A DNA stretch of 64,000 nucleotides from Pannonibacter sp. SL95 (GTDB taxonomy: Bacteria > Pseudomonadota > Alphaproteobacteria > Rhizobiales > Stappiaceae), in the NCBI RefSeq assembly GCF_026672425.1, contig NZ_JAPPRC010000004.1, positions 428,501 to 492,500 on the forward strand. Reading direction: 5' to 3'. Positions within the stretch are counted from its first letter, which is position 1; each line of letters opens with the position of its first letter. The position numbers were made by a program, and so were the translations under genes. The notes under the pieces are model-generated. The model saw only the letters and a list, made by a program, of their open reading frames with translations. It searched no databases and was not told the DNA's origin. Shown here one piece after another: positions 46,404 through 58,243 of the stretch.

Positions 46404-46990
46404 GTTAGCCGTTGCACATGAAAGAATTGTCAACCGGCTAACTTCGTAGCCTTTCCAGGGGGATCTGGGCGAGCTGGGTCTGTCACGTTTTTCTCATATA
46501 TTTCATATGCTTAGCGATATGTTGGGAAAGACGTATGGAGCTTGCCCGGATTCGGTTTGAGTCAAGCCGGACGCAGGATTTTTTTTTTGGGTCTGTGCCT
46601 CAAAACCACAGTGCCGGATAAGCACTGCGAAAAGACGTTGAGTCAGAACGGATTTGTCTCGGAAGGGCGGTTTTTGCAGGGCGACTTAACGCTGCGAGAG
46701 CCGGAATGTGTCGGTTTTTGTTAACGAGTCACAGTTGCCCCGCCCCATGGGCCTGTGTATGTTCACTCCATCGGGCCAAGCTCGAAACTAAATAAAAAAT
46801 TACACAGTGCACGGACCAGACAATGATCATGGCAAACTATTCAGAACACCCTCCGCAAAATTCCCGGATTTACTTGGGTGAGAATAGGGTCATTGTCAGT
46901 TTCGTCATTGCGAGCTACTGAGCCTACTCAAAATCTCCTCAGCTTTGGTATCGACACAGCGCAGCTGTAAAAAGTTGCGAAGGGGGCATC
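46404..46990. other. long rpsT-rhodanese spacer with inverted repeat and T10 run
   Basis: This 587-bp segment is AT-richer than the rest and has no credible long gene. It begins with an inverted repeat (GTTAGCC-GTTG at 46404-46414, CAAC-C-GGCTAAC at 46431-46442). A run of ten T lies at 46579-46588, just after a GCTTG/CAAGC stem, which could end a small RNA. A 32-codon frame (46823-46921) lacks a ribosome-binding site. I see no convincing DnaA boxes, so an origin here is unproven. Confidence 0.5.
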
Positions 46991-47431
46991 TTGTCGAATT
47001 CTATGGCTTACGCCGGGGACGTTGACGTCGAAGCGGCTTTTCATGCGGTAACATCGAGCCAGGACACAGTTCTGGTTGATGTGCGCACCCGCGCAGAATG
47101 GACCTTTGTTGGCACGCCGGATCTCCGGGCGTCAGGGAAAGACGTCCTTCTGGTGGAGTGGCAGGGTTTTCCCGCTGGGGCCGCAGTGCCGGACTTTGTC
47201 GAGACTTTGAGTGCCGAGCTGTCTCGGCGGGGCGTGAGCAAGGCTGCGCCAATCTATTTCCTCTGCCGGTCCGGCGCGCGCAGCATGAGTGCAGCGATCG
47301 CCATGACCAGTGCAGGGCATAGTCAGTGCTACAACATTGCACACGGGTTTGAAGGGCCAGTCAGCCCTGACGGACACCGGGGCACGGTAGCGGGCTGGAA
47401 GGCCAAGGGCCTTCCCTGGGTTCAGGGCTAG
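46991..47431 (+). CDS. rhodanese-like domain protein
   Basis: A 146-residue single-domain sulfurtransferase-like protein. It has the rhodanese opening VDVRTRAEWTFVG, the substrate-loop region and the active-site CRSGARS with the persulfide-forming Cys, then GFEGP near the end. The role is unassigned. The start is most likely TTG at 46991, five bases after AAGGGGG; the next ATG (47003) is too far from it. It lies alone between the rpsT spacer and dnaA, an insertion relative to the tight rpsT-dnaA pair seen in some relatives. Confidence 0.88.
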   Translation: MSNSMAYAGDVDVEAAFHAVTSSQDTVLVDVRTRAEWTFVGTPDLRASGKDVLLVEWQGFPAGAAVPDFVETLSAELSRRGVSKAAPIYFLCRSGARSMSAAIAMTSAGHSQCYNIAHGFEGPVSPDGHRGTVAGWKAKGLPWVQG

Positions 47432-47627
47432 AACCCATTTCAGTATCAGCATGACGGGTCGGCGGGGTGGCGCGAGCTGCGTCCCGCGCAGGATCTGTCG
47501 ACTTGAAATTCTATCGCCGGTGATACGGCGAACCAAAACAAACAGCCGCACAGCGGCAAACCGAAATAGGCAACAGGAACCGGACTGTGGCGGACCGGAA
47601 CCTGGGTGATGACGGAGGCGAGGCGAC

Positions 47628-49109
47628 ATGCATATTCAAGAAGATATGGGCTCCGAACAATGGAACCGTGTCAAAACCCGTCTGCGCGCCGAACTCGGCG
47701 ATGACGTCTTTACGAGCTGGTTTGCCCGCGTTGATCTGGAAGACAACGCCGATGGCACCGTTCGTCTGTCTGTTCCGACGCGCTTTCTGAAGCAGTGGAT
47801 CCAGTCCCATTACCGCGATCGCCTGATGGGCCTGTGGCAGCGCGAATGCGAGAACGTGCATCGCATCGAGCTGACCGTGCGTGGCGCCGCGCGTCCGCGC
47901 CAGCCCGAAATGCCGATGGCGAGCAGCATGCCTGCACCTGTCCGCCAGGTTGCCGCCCCCATTGCCTCGGAACACCGCCCGATTACCCTCAACGAGCCCA
48001 ACGCCGTCGCTGCGGCCCAGGCTGCAACGGCCGCGCTTGCCCGCGCCGAAGCCGACAGCAGCGCCCGCGATGTGCTTCAGGGTGCCGCACTCGACCCGAA
48101 ATACACGTTCGAGACCTTCGTTGAAGGCGACTCCAACGGCCTGGCGCTGGCTGCTGCCAAGCAGGTGGCCGCTGGCGGTGCCGTCACGTTCAATCCGCTG
48201 TATCTCCATGCAGCGGTGGGCCTCGGCAAGACGCATCTGATGCAGGCAGTTGCCGCCAAGGCGCGCGCCTCCGGTCGCAAGGTGCTGTATCTGACGGCCG
48301 AGCACTTCATGTACCGCTTCGTTGCGGCCCTGAAGGCGCAGTCCGCGCTTGCCTTTAAGGAAACCCTGCGCACGATCGATCTGCTGCTCATCGACGACAT
48401 GCAGTTCCTGCATGGCAAGCAGGTGCAGCAGGAATTCTGTCACACCCTGAACGCGCTGATTGATGGCGCCCGTCAGGTGATCGTGGCCGCCGACCGCGCT
48501 CCGTCCGAACTCGACACGCTGGATGACCGCGTCCGTTCGCGCCTGTCCGGCGGTCTGGTTGTCGGCATTGCCGAGCCCGATTTCAGCCTGCGCCGCAACA
48601 TCCTGTCGGCCCGCGTTGCTGCAACGCGCAAGTCCTATCCGAACTTCACCGTTCCGGACACCGTGCTCGACTATGTGGCTCGCCACGTCGTCTCCTCCGG
48701 CCGCGACCTTGAGGGCGCGCTCAACCGTCTGGTGGCGCACAATCAGCTGACCAACCAGCCGATCACGCAGGAAATGGCGGAGATGACCCTCCGCGACCTG
48801 ATCCGCTCGAGCGAGCCGCGCCGGGTGAAGATCGAGGACATCCAGCGGATCGTTTCCAAGCATTACAACGTGACCAAGGCAGATCTGCTGTCGGCGCGCC
48901 GGACTCGCACCATCGTGCGCCCGCGCCAGATCGCGATGTATCTGGCCAAGGTGATGACGCCGCGCTCGCTGCCGGAAATCGGCCGCCGCTTCGGCAACCG
49001 GGATCACACCACCGTTCTGCACGCCGTCCGCAAGATCGAGGAGATGGCCCGCGCTGACGTGGCGCTGGCGCAGGAGATCGAGCTGCTGAAGCGCATGCTG
49101 GACGCGTAA
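47628..49109 (+). CDS. dnaA: chromosomal replication initiator DnaA
   Basis: Binds DnaA boxes and opens the origin. The 493-residue protein has domain I ([21 protein letters not shown]), an Ala/Pro-rich domain II (about 85-150), AAA+ domain III with Walker A AVGLGKTH and Walker [11 protein letters not shown], and domain IV with the signature [15 protein letters not shown]. The Walker A opens with Ala-Ala where E. coli has Gly-Gly. GGAGG lies nine bases before the ATG. A hairpin separates it from dnaN. Confidence 0.97.
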   Translation: MHIQEDMGSEQWNRVKTRLRAELGDDVFTSWFARVDLEDNADGTVRLSVPTRFLKQWIQSHYRDRLMGLWQRECENVHRIELTVRGAARPRQPEMPMASSMPAPVRQVAAPIASEHRPITLNEPNAVAAAQAATAALARAEADSSARDVLQGAALDPKYTFETFVEGDSNGLALAAAKQVAAGGAVTFNPLYLHAAVGLGKTHLMQAVAAKARASGRKVLYLTAEHFMYRFVAALKAQSALAFKETLRTIDLLLIDDMQFLHGKQVQQEFCHTLNALIDGARQVIVAADRAPSELDTLDDRVRSRLSGGLVVGIAEPDFSLRRNILSARVAATRKSYPNFTVPDTVLDYVARHVVSSGRDLEGALNRLVAHNQLTNQPITQEMAEMTLRDLIRSSEPRRVKIEDIQRIVSKHYNVTKADLLSARRTRTIVRPRQIAMYLAKVMTPRSLPEIGRRFGNRDHTTVLHAVRKIEEMARADVALAQEIELLKRMLDA

Positions 49110-49136
49110 GCGGGTTGCGGGAATAACGGGAACATC

Positions 49137-49169
49137 AGGGGCGTCCATGCGGGCGCCCCTCTTGCTTTT
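49137..49169 (+). terminator. probable intrinsic terminator after dnaA
   Basis: The stem AGGGGCG-TCC/GGG-CGCCCCT closes on an ATGC loop and is followed by CTTGCTTTTG. It lies 28 bp after dnaA and 103 bp before dnaN. Confidence 0.75.
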
Positions 49170-49272
49170 GCGCTGCATTAAGGGCACGTTCGGTGCCCCG
49201 TCCCGCCTCTGCGGGGCTAACTGTATCCAGCGCCGAAACGATCACGGCCTACGAGTACATGGACGAAGTGTC

Positions 49273-50391
49273 ATGAAAGCGACCCTCGAGCGGAGCGACC
49301 TCCTCAAGTCCTTGACCCACGTTCACCGGGTTGTCGAGCGGCGCAACACCATTCCGATCCTGTCGAACGTTCTGTTGCGCGCCGAGCAGGGTGCCTTGAA
49401 ACTGAAGGCGACCGACCTTGATCTCGAGGTGGTGGAAACTGTTCCGGCCATGATCGAGACGCCGGGCGCGACAACTGTGCCGGCGCACATGATCTATGAC
49501 ATCGTGCGCAAGCTCCCCGAGGGCTCGCAGGTTGTGCTGGAAACCAACAGCGACGGCTCAACGCTTGAGCTGCGCGCCGGCCGCTCGCGCTTTGCGCTGC
49601 AGATGCTGCCAGAAGCAGATTTTCCGGATCTGACCGCTGGCACGTTCCCGCACCAGTTCACCCTGACGGCCGGGGCGATCCGCAAGCTGATCGACACGAC
49701 CCAGTTCGCGATCTCGACCGAAGAGACCCGCTACTATCTGAACGGCATCTATCTGCATGCCGTCGCGGGAGCCTCCGGCGAGATGGTCCGCGCCGTGGCA
49801 ACGGATGGCCATCGTCTGGCGCAGGCCGAAGTGCACGCGCCGCAGGGCGCTTCCGGCATGCCGGGTGTGATTGTCCCGCGCAAGACCGTCGGCGAAATCC
49901 AGAAGCTGCTGGAAGATCGCGACGCGGAAGTCACCGTCGAGCTGTCCGAAACCAAGATCCGCATCACCAATGGCCCGGTCGTTCTGACGTCGAAGCTGAT
50001 CGACGGAACCTTCCCGGATTATGGCCGCGTCATTCCGCAGCACAACGACAAGGAACTGCGCGTTGATCGCGACGAGTTCAAGGAAGCTGTCGACCGCGTG
50101 TCGACCATTTCCTCCGAGCGTGGCCGCGCTGTGAAGCTGTCCCTGTCGGAAGGGCGTCTGGTTCTGGCCGTGAACAATCCGGACTCCGGCAGCGCGACGG
50201 AAGAACTTGCTGTCGACTACGATGCCGACCCGATGGAAATCGGCTTCAACTCGCGCTACCTGCTGGATATCGCAGCTCAGCTGTCGGGCGATACGGCCTT
50301 GTTCCGCCTCGCGGATTCCGGCTCTCCGACCCTGGTTCAGGACAACGCGACCGACGATTGCCTGTTCGTCCTTATGCCGATGCGCGTGTGA
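49273..50391 (+). CDS. dnaN: DNA polymerase III sliding clamp (beta subunit)
   Basis: Ring-shaped processivity clamp. At 372 residues it is full length, with three repeated clamp domains: MKATLERSDLLKSLTHVHRVVERRNTIPILSN in part, TRYYLNGIYLHA, RAVATDGHRLA, and the C-terminal FNSRYLLDI...LFVLMPMRV where the binding cleft for polymerase and repair partners lies. The ATG at 49273 gives the conserved N-terminus. It lies in the standard dnaA-dnaN-recF-gyrB order. Confidence 0.97.
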   Translation: MKATLERSDLLKSLTHVHRVVERRNTIPILSNVLLRAEQGALKLKATDLDLEVVETVPAMIETPGATTVPAHMIYDIVRKLPEGSQVVLETNSDGSTLELRAGRSRFALQMLPEADFPDLTAGTFPHQFTLTAGAIRKLIDTTQFAISTEETRYYLNGIYLHAVAGASGEMVRAVATDGHRLAQAEVHAPQGASGMPGVIVPRKTVGEIQKLLEDRDAEVTVELSETKIRITNGPVVLTSKLIDGTFPDYGRVIPQHNDKELRVDRDEFKEAVDRVSTISSERGRAVKLSLSEGRLVLAVNNPDSGSATEELAVDYDADPMEIGFNSRYLLDIAAQLSGDTALFRLADSGSPTLVQDNATDDCLFVLMPMRV

Positions 50392-50437
50392 CGCCTGGGC
50401 GCTTGACGGGACAAGCCCAAAGGCCAGGTGAGGACCG

Positions 50438-51553
50438 ATGACATCACCGGCGCCCGTGGCCATTGAGCGGCTGCTCCTGACTGATTTCCGCAATTACGCG
50501 CGGCTGGCTCTTGCGCCGGCCGCGCGTCTTGTTGCGCTCGTCGGCAACAATGGCATTGGCAAGACCAACGTCCTCGAGGCGATCTCGTTGCTCTCCGCCG
50601 GACGTGGGCTGCGCCGGGCCGCCTTGCCGGACATCGCCCGCCGCGATGGTCCAGGAACCTGGGCCGTCGCCGCGACGCTCAATGGTCCTCTCGGCGACGT
50701 CCAGATCGGCACTGGCTATACCGGGGGAGACAGCGGCCGCCGGGTGCGCATTGATGGTGCCGAGGCCAAATCATCCGAAGCCTTGCTGGAGCATGTCCGG
50801 GTCCTGTGGCTGGTTCCGGCCATGGATGGTCTTTTCACCGGACCTGCCGGAGACCGGCGGCGCTTTCTCGACCGGCTGACCCTGTCCATCGATCCAGCTC
50901 ATGGCCGCCGCGTCAGCGATTTCGAGAAGGCCCTCAGTCACCGCAACCGGCTGCTGGACACGGGCGCGGCGCCGGCCTGGCTCGATGCGGTGGAGCAACA
51001 GTTGGCAGGGTTAGGCCTTGCTGTGGCCGCCGCACGTCGCGAGACGGTCAGTCTTCTGCAGAACCGGATCGACGTGCAGGACGGGCTCGGTCTGCCGTTC
51101 CCCCGCGCCGCCCTGGCACTCGAAGGCGAGTTCGAGCAGGCAGCCGCCGGGCTGGCAGCAAGCGATCAGGAGCACTTGCTGCTCCGTCAGCTGCGCGACG
51201 GCCGGGCCCGCGACCGCGCCGCAGGCCGCTCCCTGAGTGGCCCGCATCGCACCGATCTTGCCGTGATGCACAGCGCCAAGACCATGCCGGCGGGGCTCGC
51301 CTCGACCGGGGAGCAGAAGGCCCTCCTGATCGGACTCATCCTTGCCCATGCGGATTTGACCGCCGGGGTCTCTGGGCTCACGCCAATCCTGCTCCTCGAC
51401 GAAGTTGCCGCGCATCTGGATCCAGGCCGCCGTGAGGCGCTGTTCTCGCGCCTCGTGGGGCTGAACTGCCAGGTGTTCATGACCGGAACCGATACCCAGT
51501 TGTTCGACAATCTCCCGCAATCGGGAGAGATCGTGCCGCTGGCCGAAAGATAA
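50438..51553 (+). CDS. recF: DNA replication/repair protein RecF
   Basis: SMC-like ATPase that loads RecA at gaps. The 371-residue protein has LLLTDFRNYARL, Walker A GNNGIGKTNVLEAISLLS, signature STGEQKALLIGLILAHA and Walker B LLLDEVAAHLD, all expected. AGGTGAGGAC lies near the ATG. It follows dnaN by 46 bp and precedes gyrB by 162 bp. Confidence 0.96.
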   Translation: MTSPAPVAIERLLLTDFRNYARLALAPAARLVALVGNNGIGKTNVLEAISLLSAGRGLRRAALPDIARRDGPGTWAVAATLNGPLGDVQIGTGYTGGDSGRRVRIDGAEAKSSEALLEHVRVLWLVPAMDGLFTGPAGDRRRFLDRLTLSIDPAHGRRVSDFEKALSHRNRLLDTGAAPAWLDAVEQQLAGLGLAVAAARRETVSLLQNRIDVQDGLGLPFPRAALALEGEFEQAAAGLAASDQEHLLLRQLRDGRARDRAAGRSLSGPHRTDLAVMHSAKTMPAGLASTGEQKALLIGLILAHADLTAGVSGLTPILLLDEVAAHLDPGRREALFSRLVGLNCQVFMTGTDTQLFDNLPQSGEIVPLAER

Positions 51554-51601
51554 GCCGCCATTCTCGGCAGCGAGCCGCGAAACCGCCAGATTTCCGTGGC
51601 T

Positions 51602-51610
51602 TTATCCACC
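51602..51610. promoter_or_regulatory. DnaA-box-like nonamer upstream of gyrB
   Basis: TTATCCACC differs from the DnaA consensus TTATCCACA at one position. It is a single box 105 bp before gyrB and may tie gyrB transcription to DnaA; one nonamer could be chance. Confidence 0.35.
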
Positions 51611-51706
51611 TTGACCCACCGTGATCCTCTGCCTGAACCCGGGTTTGGTTGAACCTGCGGACCAGTGCCGTATAAGGGGATCCTGACATTCCAGATCGAT
51701 TGGTGA

Positions 51707-54166
<2,460 letters not shown>

Positions 54167-54190
54167 CGCGAGAATCGCACTATCCTGTTC

Positions 54191-54222
54191 AAGCCCCGCC
54201 GGTTCTTCCGGCGGGGCTTTTG
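54191..54222 (+). terminator. intrinsic terminator of gyrB
   Basis: A 12-bp perfect stem AAGCCCCGCCGG/CCGGCGGGGCTT with a 5-nt loop and TTTTG, 24 bp after the stop. Confidence 0.95.
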
Positions 54223-54311
54223 CTTTTGGTCCTCCCGCCAGCCGGCGAAGCGCTCTCAAGTCGGTGTCGCCGCCCTTGGGCGCTCGCCACTGCCTCGCGT
54301 CAGAATGAACA

Positions 54312-54362
54312 TTGACACCTTGAGGGTCTAGGCATAGAGAGATCCCATGCCTAGACCCTCAA
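54312..54362 (+). promoter_or_regulatory. padR promoter with a 16-bp perfect inverted repeat as candidate operator
   Basis: TTGACA at 54312 is a consensus -35 element; TAGAGA at 54335 is a possible -10. The arm TTGAGGGTCTAGGCAT (54320-54335) is repeated in inverse at 54347-54362 with 11 bp between. The second arm contains the padR ATG. If transcription starts about 7 bp after the -10, the mRNA would begin at or near the start codon. Confidence 0.75.
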
Positions 54363-54808
54363 TGCTTCCACCCGTAACGCCTGATCTGACCGACCGGTCC
54401 TACTGGACCGGCACCATCAAGATGAGCCTGTCCAAGCTGTTCATCTTGCGGGCCTTGTTTCAAGCACCTGCCCACGGCTACGAGATCGCGCGCCGGGTCG
54501 CCGAAATGACGCGTGGCTGCTGCTCGCCGACGGAAGGCACGATCTATCCGGTCCTGCGCGATTTCGAGGCTGGTGGTTACGTTACGCGCGCGGACGTTGT
54601 CGTCGGGGGGCGTGAACGCAAGGTCTATACTCTGACCGACAAGGGCTGCGATGCCCTGCGCACCGCGCTCATCGCCTGGGCAGAAGCCAGCCAGGCGCTC
54701 GAAAGCGCCTCGCGCGATCTGTTTCCGGATGGATATTCAGAACCGTCAGCGGCTGCTGAATGCTGTTCGACCTCCCGATCCGATCCTGCCGGAGCCGATC
54801 ACCAATGA
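54347..54808 (+). CDS. PadR family transcriptional regulator
   Basis: A 153-residue winged-helix repressor. MSLSKLFILRALFQAPAHGYEIARRV and CCSPTEGTIYPVLRDFEAGGYV form the DNA-binding domain with the PadR-type PTEGTIYPVL signature; a helical dimerisation tail follows. The ATG at 54347 lies inside an inverted-repeat arm; ATG codons at 54362 and 54422 are alternatives, but the conserved YWTGTIK lies upstream of the latter. The stop overlaps the MFS gene (ATGA), so it probably controls that exporter and itself. The ligand is unknown. Confidence 0.88.
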   Translation: MPRPSMLPPVTPDLTDRSYWTGTIKMSLSKLFILRALFQAPAHGYEIARRVAEMTRGCCSPTEGTIYPVLRDFEAGGYVTRADVVVGGRERKVYTLTDKGCDALRTALIAWAEASQALESASRDLFPDGYSEPSAAAECCSTSRSDPAGADHQ

Positions 54809-56100
54809 GCCTTCCGTCAGCGACGGCACTTCGTCGGTCGGCGAGCAGCCGGCATTTCATCACCGGTCTCGGGATCGGTCAGATCTCGAGCTGGGGGACG
54901 CTCTATTATTCCTTCCCGTTGATCGGCGAAGCGATGGGGATCGAGCTGGGTTGGAGCAAGGCCGAGATCTTTCTGGCGGCCACAATCGGGCTTTTGCTGG
55001 CCGCCCCTGCGGCCTATCCGATCGGCGTGCTGATTGATCGCGGCCATGGCCGGCTGATCCTGACAGGTGGATCTTTGCTTGCCGCAGCCGCGTTGTTGCT
55101 GTGGTCGCAGGTGCAGACCTTGCCGGTGTTCTACGCCCTGTTGGCGGTTGTCGGCGTCTTGCAGGCTGCGGTGCTCTATGAGCCGGCCTTTGCCGTTGTC
55201 GCCCGGCGCGTCGGACCGGCCAATGCCCGCAACGGCATAACGACCCTGACGTTCTGGGGCGGCTTCGCCAGTACAGTCTTCATTCCGGTGGTACAGATCC
55301 TGATCGACAGCCTTGGCTGGCGTGGGGCGCTCGTTGTCCTGGCTGGGGTCAACCTGCTGATTGGCGGTCTCTATGCCCTCGTCATCGACCGGTCGCTGGA
55401 TCAGGTCGAGCGTCTCGCACCCGATCTGCCGAAATCCGATCAGCCAAAGACCGCCATGCCTGTCTCTGGAGCATCTGCGCCGTCCGCCGCGCCCCTCACA
55501 GCAGAGACGCCACTACGCACGGCACTCCGGCAACCGGTGTTCTGGTTGCTTGGTCTTGCCTTCACGGCCTATGCGGCAACGTTTTCAGCCTTCACCTTCC
55601 ACCTCTATCCCCTGCTGCTGGAGAAAGGCCTGTCGGCCACCGAAGTGGTGACCGCCATGATGATGATCGGCCCGGCGCAGGTGGCTGGCCGACTGGTCAT
55701 TTGGCGTCTTGCGCCCGGCGCGCCGGTCAGGGTTATCGGCTCGCTCGTCGTCATTGCCTTTCCCCTCGCCCTGGGTGGACTGGACGTGCTGCCGGTTACC
55801 CTGGCTGTCGCCATGGCGCTGGTTGGCCTTTATGGCGTTGCCAATGGCATCATGACCATCGTCAGGGGCATGGCCGTTCCCGAAATGCTGTCGCGTTCGG
55901 GATATGGCGCGCTCAATGGGGCACTTGCCTTGCCGGGCACCCTCGCGAAAGCCTTGGCGCCGGGCGCCGCTGCTATGCTTTGGCAGGCCAGCGGCTCGTA
56001 TGACGCGGTTCTGCAGGCCGCGCTTGCCGGTTCCGTCCTGCTCGTCGCCTGTTTCTGGGCAGCAGCTCTCGTCAGTCACCGCAAGGATCAGGACGCCTGA
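54805..56100 (+). CDS. MFS transporter
   Basis: A 431-residue major facilitator protein with about 12 hydrophobic segments in two sets of six, split by a hydrophilic Pro/Ala loop (about residues 205-240). It has the loop-2 type GVLIDRGHGRLIL motif and begins ITGLGIGQISSWGTLYYSFPLIG. It resembles the oxalate/formate antiporter-type subgroup; the substrate is unknown. It overlaps padR by four bases and is therefore likely a padR-controlled efflux or uptake system. Confidence 0.88.
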   Translation: MSLPSATALRRSASSRHFITGLGIGQISSWGTLYYSFPLIGEAMGIELGWSKAEIFLAATIGLLLAAPAAYPIGVLIDRGHGRLILTGGSLLAAAALLLWSQVQTLPVFYALLAVVGVLQAAVLYEPAFAVVARRVGPANARNGITTLTFWGGFASTVFIPVVQILIDSLGWRGALVVLAGVNLLIGGLYALVIDRSLDQVERLAPDLPKSDQPKTAMPVSGASAPSAAPLTAETPLRTALRQPVFWLLGLAFTAYAATFSAFTFHLYPLLLEKGLSATEVVTAMMMIGPAQVAGRLVIWRLAPGAPVRVIGSLVVIAFPLALGGLDVLPVTLAVAMALVGLYGVANGIMTIVRGMAVPEMLSRSGYGALNGALALPGTLAKALAPGAAAMLWQASGSYDAVLQAALAGSVLLVACFWAAALVSHRKDQDA

Positions 56101-56113
56101 GCGAGGAAACGCC

Positions 56114-58243
56114 CTACCAGGGTGCCGGTTCGGCGAGATGGTAGCCTTGTGCCAGCGGCACACCGAGCTCGGTCAGGGCCTTCACGGTGTCCTGGTCCTC
56201 GACGAACTCGGCGATCAGCTCGGCCCCGAGTTCCCGCGCCACGCAAATGATGCCGCGCAGGACTGCATGCTGAACTGGGTCGTTGACGATCGATCGTGTG
56301 ATCGTGCCATCGATCTTCAGCCAGTCGAATTGCAGTCGCCGCAGATGCGCCGTTGTCGGCCAACCGCCGCCAAAATCATCGAGCGCGATCTTGCAGCCAT
56401 GCCGTTTCAGCACGGCGATCATCCTCGCCGCGGCAGGCATGTTCCTGGCCACCGCAACTTCGGAAAGCTCGAAGCAGATCCGCTCTGCAGCGCGGGGGTT
56501 TTCCGCAAGACGGGCGTCGACATAGGACTGGAAATCGGCGTCCGCAAGGCTCTGGCCGGACAGGTTCAGCGAGACCGGCACAGCGTCAACATCGTTCGAC
56601 ATCCGGTTCAGAACCGCGTCCAGTACCCAGCGATCGACGGACGACATCAATCCATGTCGCTCTGCCGAGGCTATCATCGCACCCGGACGCAGCAGCCGGT
56701 TTTCCTCGCCCTGCACCCGAAGCAGGATCTCCGTCATCACGGGCAGGCCCGTGCCGAGATCAAACACAGGCAGACCAAACAGCCGCAGCTCATCCTCGGC
56801 GAGGGCCTGTTCCACACGGGCGATGTTCCCAAGATCTTCCCGCCGGTTCGCAACGAGCTTTTCCCCGACGCGGAACTGGCGCACCTGCCCGCCGCCAGTC
56901 GCCTTGCCGGTCAGGCACGCCTCGTCAGCCCAATGCAGGACATCGGCCGCTGTCGCGTTCATCGTGCGGATGAATTGCCGGTCCAGTACGGCGACACCAA
57001 CGGTGCAGCCGATGCGGAAGCTGGTCCCATTCCAGTCGAGATGCAGCGTTTCGATCGACGACACGATCTGGCGGGCAAGGCGTGAAGCCTCATCCTCGTC
57101 AGCGCTGTACCGGACAATCGCGAATTCGTCGCCGCCGAGCCGGGCGACGGTCCCGCTGTCGCCCACGAAGTCGCGCAGCTGATCCGATATCTGGCACAGC
57201 ATTGCATCGCCGGCGGCGTGACCGCCGCGATCATTGACCGACTTGAAGTCATCGAGATCCAGCGCCAGCAGTGAAATGCCGCCGGAGATCCCGGTGCGGG
57301 CCTTGATCAGTTCGTCTTCCAGGACCTTCTGAAAGGCGCGACGATTGGCAAGCCCGGTCAGCGGGTCTTCCATGGCCAGCCGTTCAAGCTCCTTGGCGCG
57401 CGCGGGAAGCTCATCATCGTGCCGCAGCACCAGAAGAACCCCCTCGATCGTGCCCAGCTCTCCGCGGAATGGCCGCAGGACGCCATGAAGCTCGTGGCCG
57501 GTCATGTTCAGACCGCCTGAGTGGACGCCGCCCTCGACGGCACTCGCCCACAGCAGGCTGTGCAGCAGGTGCCGTGGCAGTGTCACCCGTTCCGTCCGTC
57601 CCTTGAAGGTACGGGCGAGCGGTTGTTCGATGTGGCAGGCGAAGGCGTCCGCGCCGAAGATATCGATGAGGTGTTTTCCCTGGACCCGCTCGATCAGTCC
57701 TCGTTCTTCAAAACGTTCCGACCCCGACGGCAGGCCGTCCCGGATCCGGCCATCGGTCCCGATCAGCAGGGCATGGTTGGCGAGCGCAAGGAAAGCCTGC
57801 TCAGCCAGTCGCAGTCGGGTTCTGATCGGGCCATCTTCAGCAAGATCGCGGATTTCCATCAGCACGCCGGAGATGTCTCCGCGCGTCGTCAGGGGGCGGC
57901 ACTGCACATGCGCGTAGATTGTCCGGCCGGTGCGGGCGCTGAACATGCCTTCCGTCGAGGTCGGCGCGCCAGCAAGCGCTGCCTCCATCACCGGGCGCAA
58001 CCGCCGCAGCGCAGCGCGCGCAAAAAGGGAGGGTAGCGGAATGCCACGCAATGCCGTTGCAGCGCGATCAAACATGTCGGCAAAGCCGGCATTCGCAGCA
58101 ATCACTTCGCCGGAACGAGACAGAACGGCATAGGGATATGGTAAACCTTGCAAGATTTCTTCGACGAAATCTGGAATTTTTTCCGCGTCTTTATCCTGCT
58201 CAACTGAGCTATGGCGATAATAAATTGAAGATTTTTCTGTCAA
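56114..58243 (-). CDS. PAS-GGDEF-EAL cyclic-di-GMP protein
   Basis: A 709-residue cytoplasmic protein with no membrane segments. An N-terminal PAS domain (25-135) and a second sensor-like region (140-280) precede GGDEF (285-450) with intact GGDEF at 370-374 and DLDDFKSVND. The usual inhibitory RxxD site five residues before it is absent. The EAL domain (470-709) reads Glu-Ile-Leu at 505-507 but keeps FELSE, DDFGGG, LKIDG and the final QGY. It may make, break or sense c-di-GMP. The start is TTG at 58243, behind GAGGGCGAG. Confidence 0.9.
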   Translation of the reverse strand: MTEKSSIYYRHSSVEQDKDAEKIPDFVEEILQGLPYPYAVLSRSGEVIAANAGFADMFDRAATALRGIPLPSLFARAALRRLRPVMEAALAGAPTSTEGMFSARTGRTIYAHVQCRPLTTRGDISGVLMEIRDLAEDGPIRTRLRLAEQAFLALANHALLIGTDGRIRDGLPSGSERFEERGLIERVQGKHLIDIFGADAFACHIEQPLARTFKGRTERVTLPRHLLHSLLWASAVEGGVHSGGLNMTGHELHGVLRPFRGELGTIEGVLLVLRHDDELPARAKELERLAMEDPLTGLANRRAFQKVLEDELIKARTGISGGISLLALDLDDFKSVNDRGGHAAGDAMLCQISDQLRDFVGDSGTVARLGGDEFAIVRYSADEDEASRLARQIVSSIETLHLDWNGTSFRIGCTVGVAVLDRQFIRTMNATAADVLHWADEACLTGKATGGGQVRQFRVGEKLVANRREDLGNIARVEQALAEDELRLFGLPVFDLGTGLPVMTEILLRVQGEENRLLRPGAMIASAERHGLMSSVDRWVLDAVLNRMSNDVDAVPVSLNLSGQSLADADFQSYVDARLAENPRAAERICFELSEVAVARNMPAAARMIAVLKRHGCKIALDDFGGGWPTTAHLRRLQFDWLKIDGTITRSIVNDPVQHAVLRGIICVARELGAELIAEFVEDQDTVKALTELGVPLAQGYHLAEPAPW

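Noticed and set aside
46542-46724. 60-codon frame in the rpsT-rhodanese spacer
   Set aside because: No ribosome-binding site, no family resemblance, and it includes part of the T10 run; composition looks non-coding.
47628-49109. DnaA Walker A with Ala-Ala in place of Gly-Gly
   Set aside because: The essential Gly-Lys-Thr is intact and I believe the variation is common in Hyphomicrobiales, so I do not treat it as a defect.
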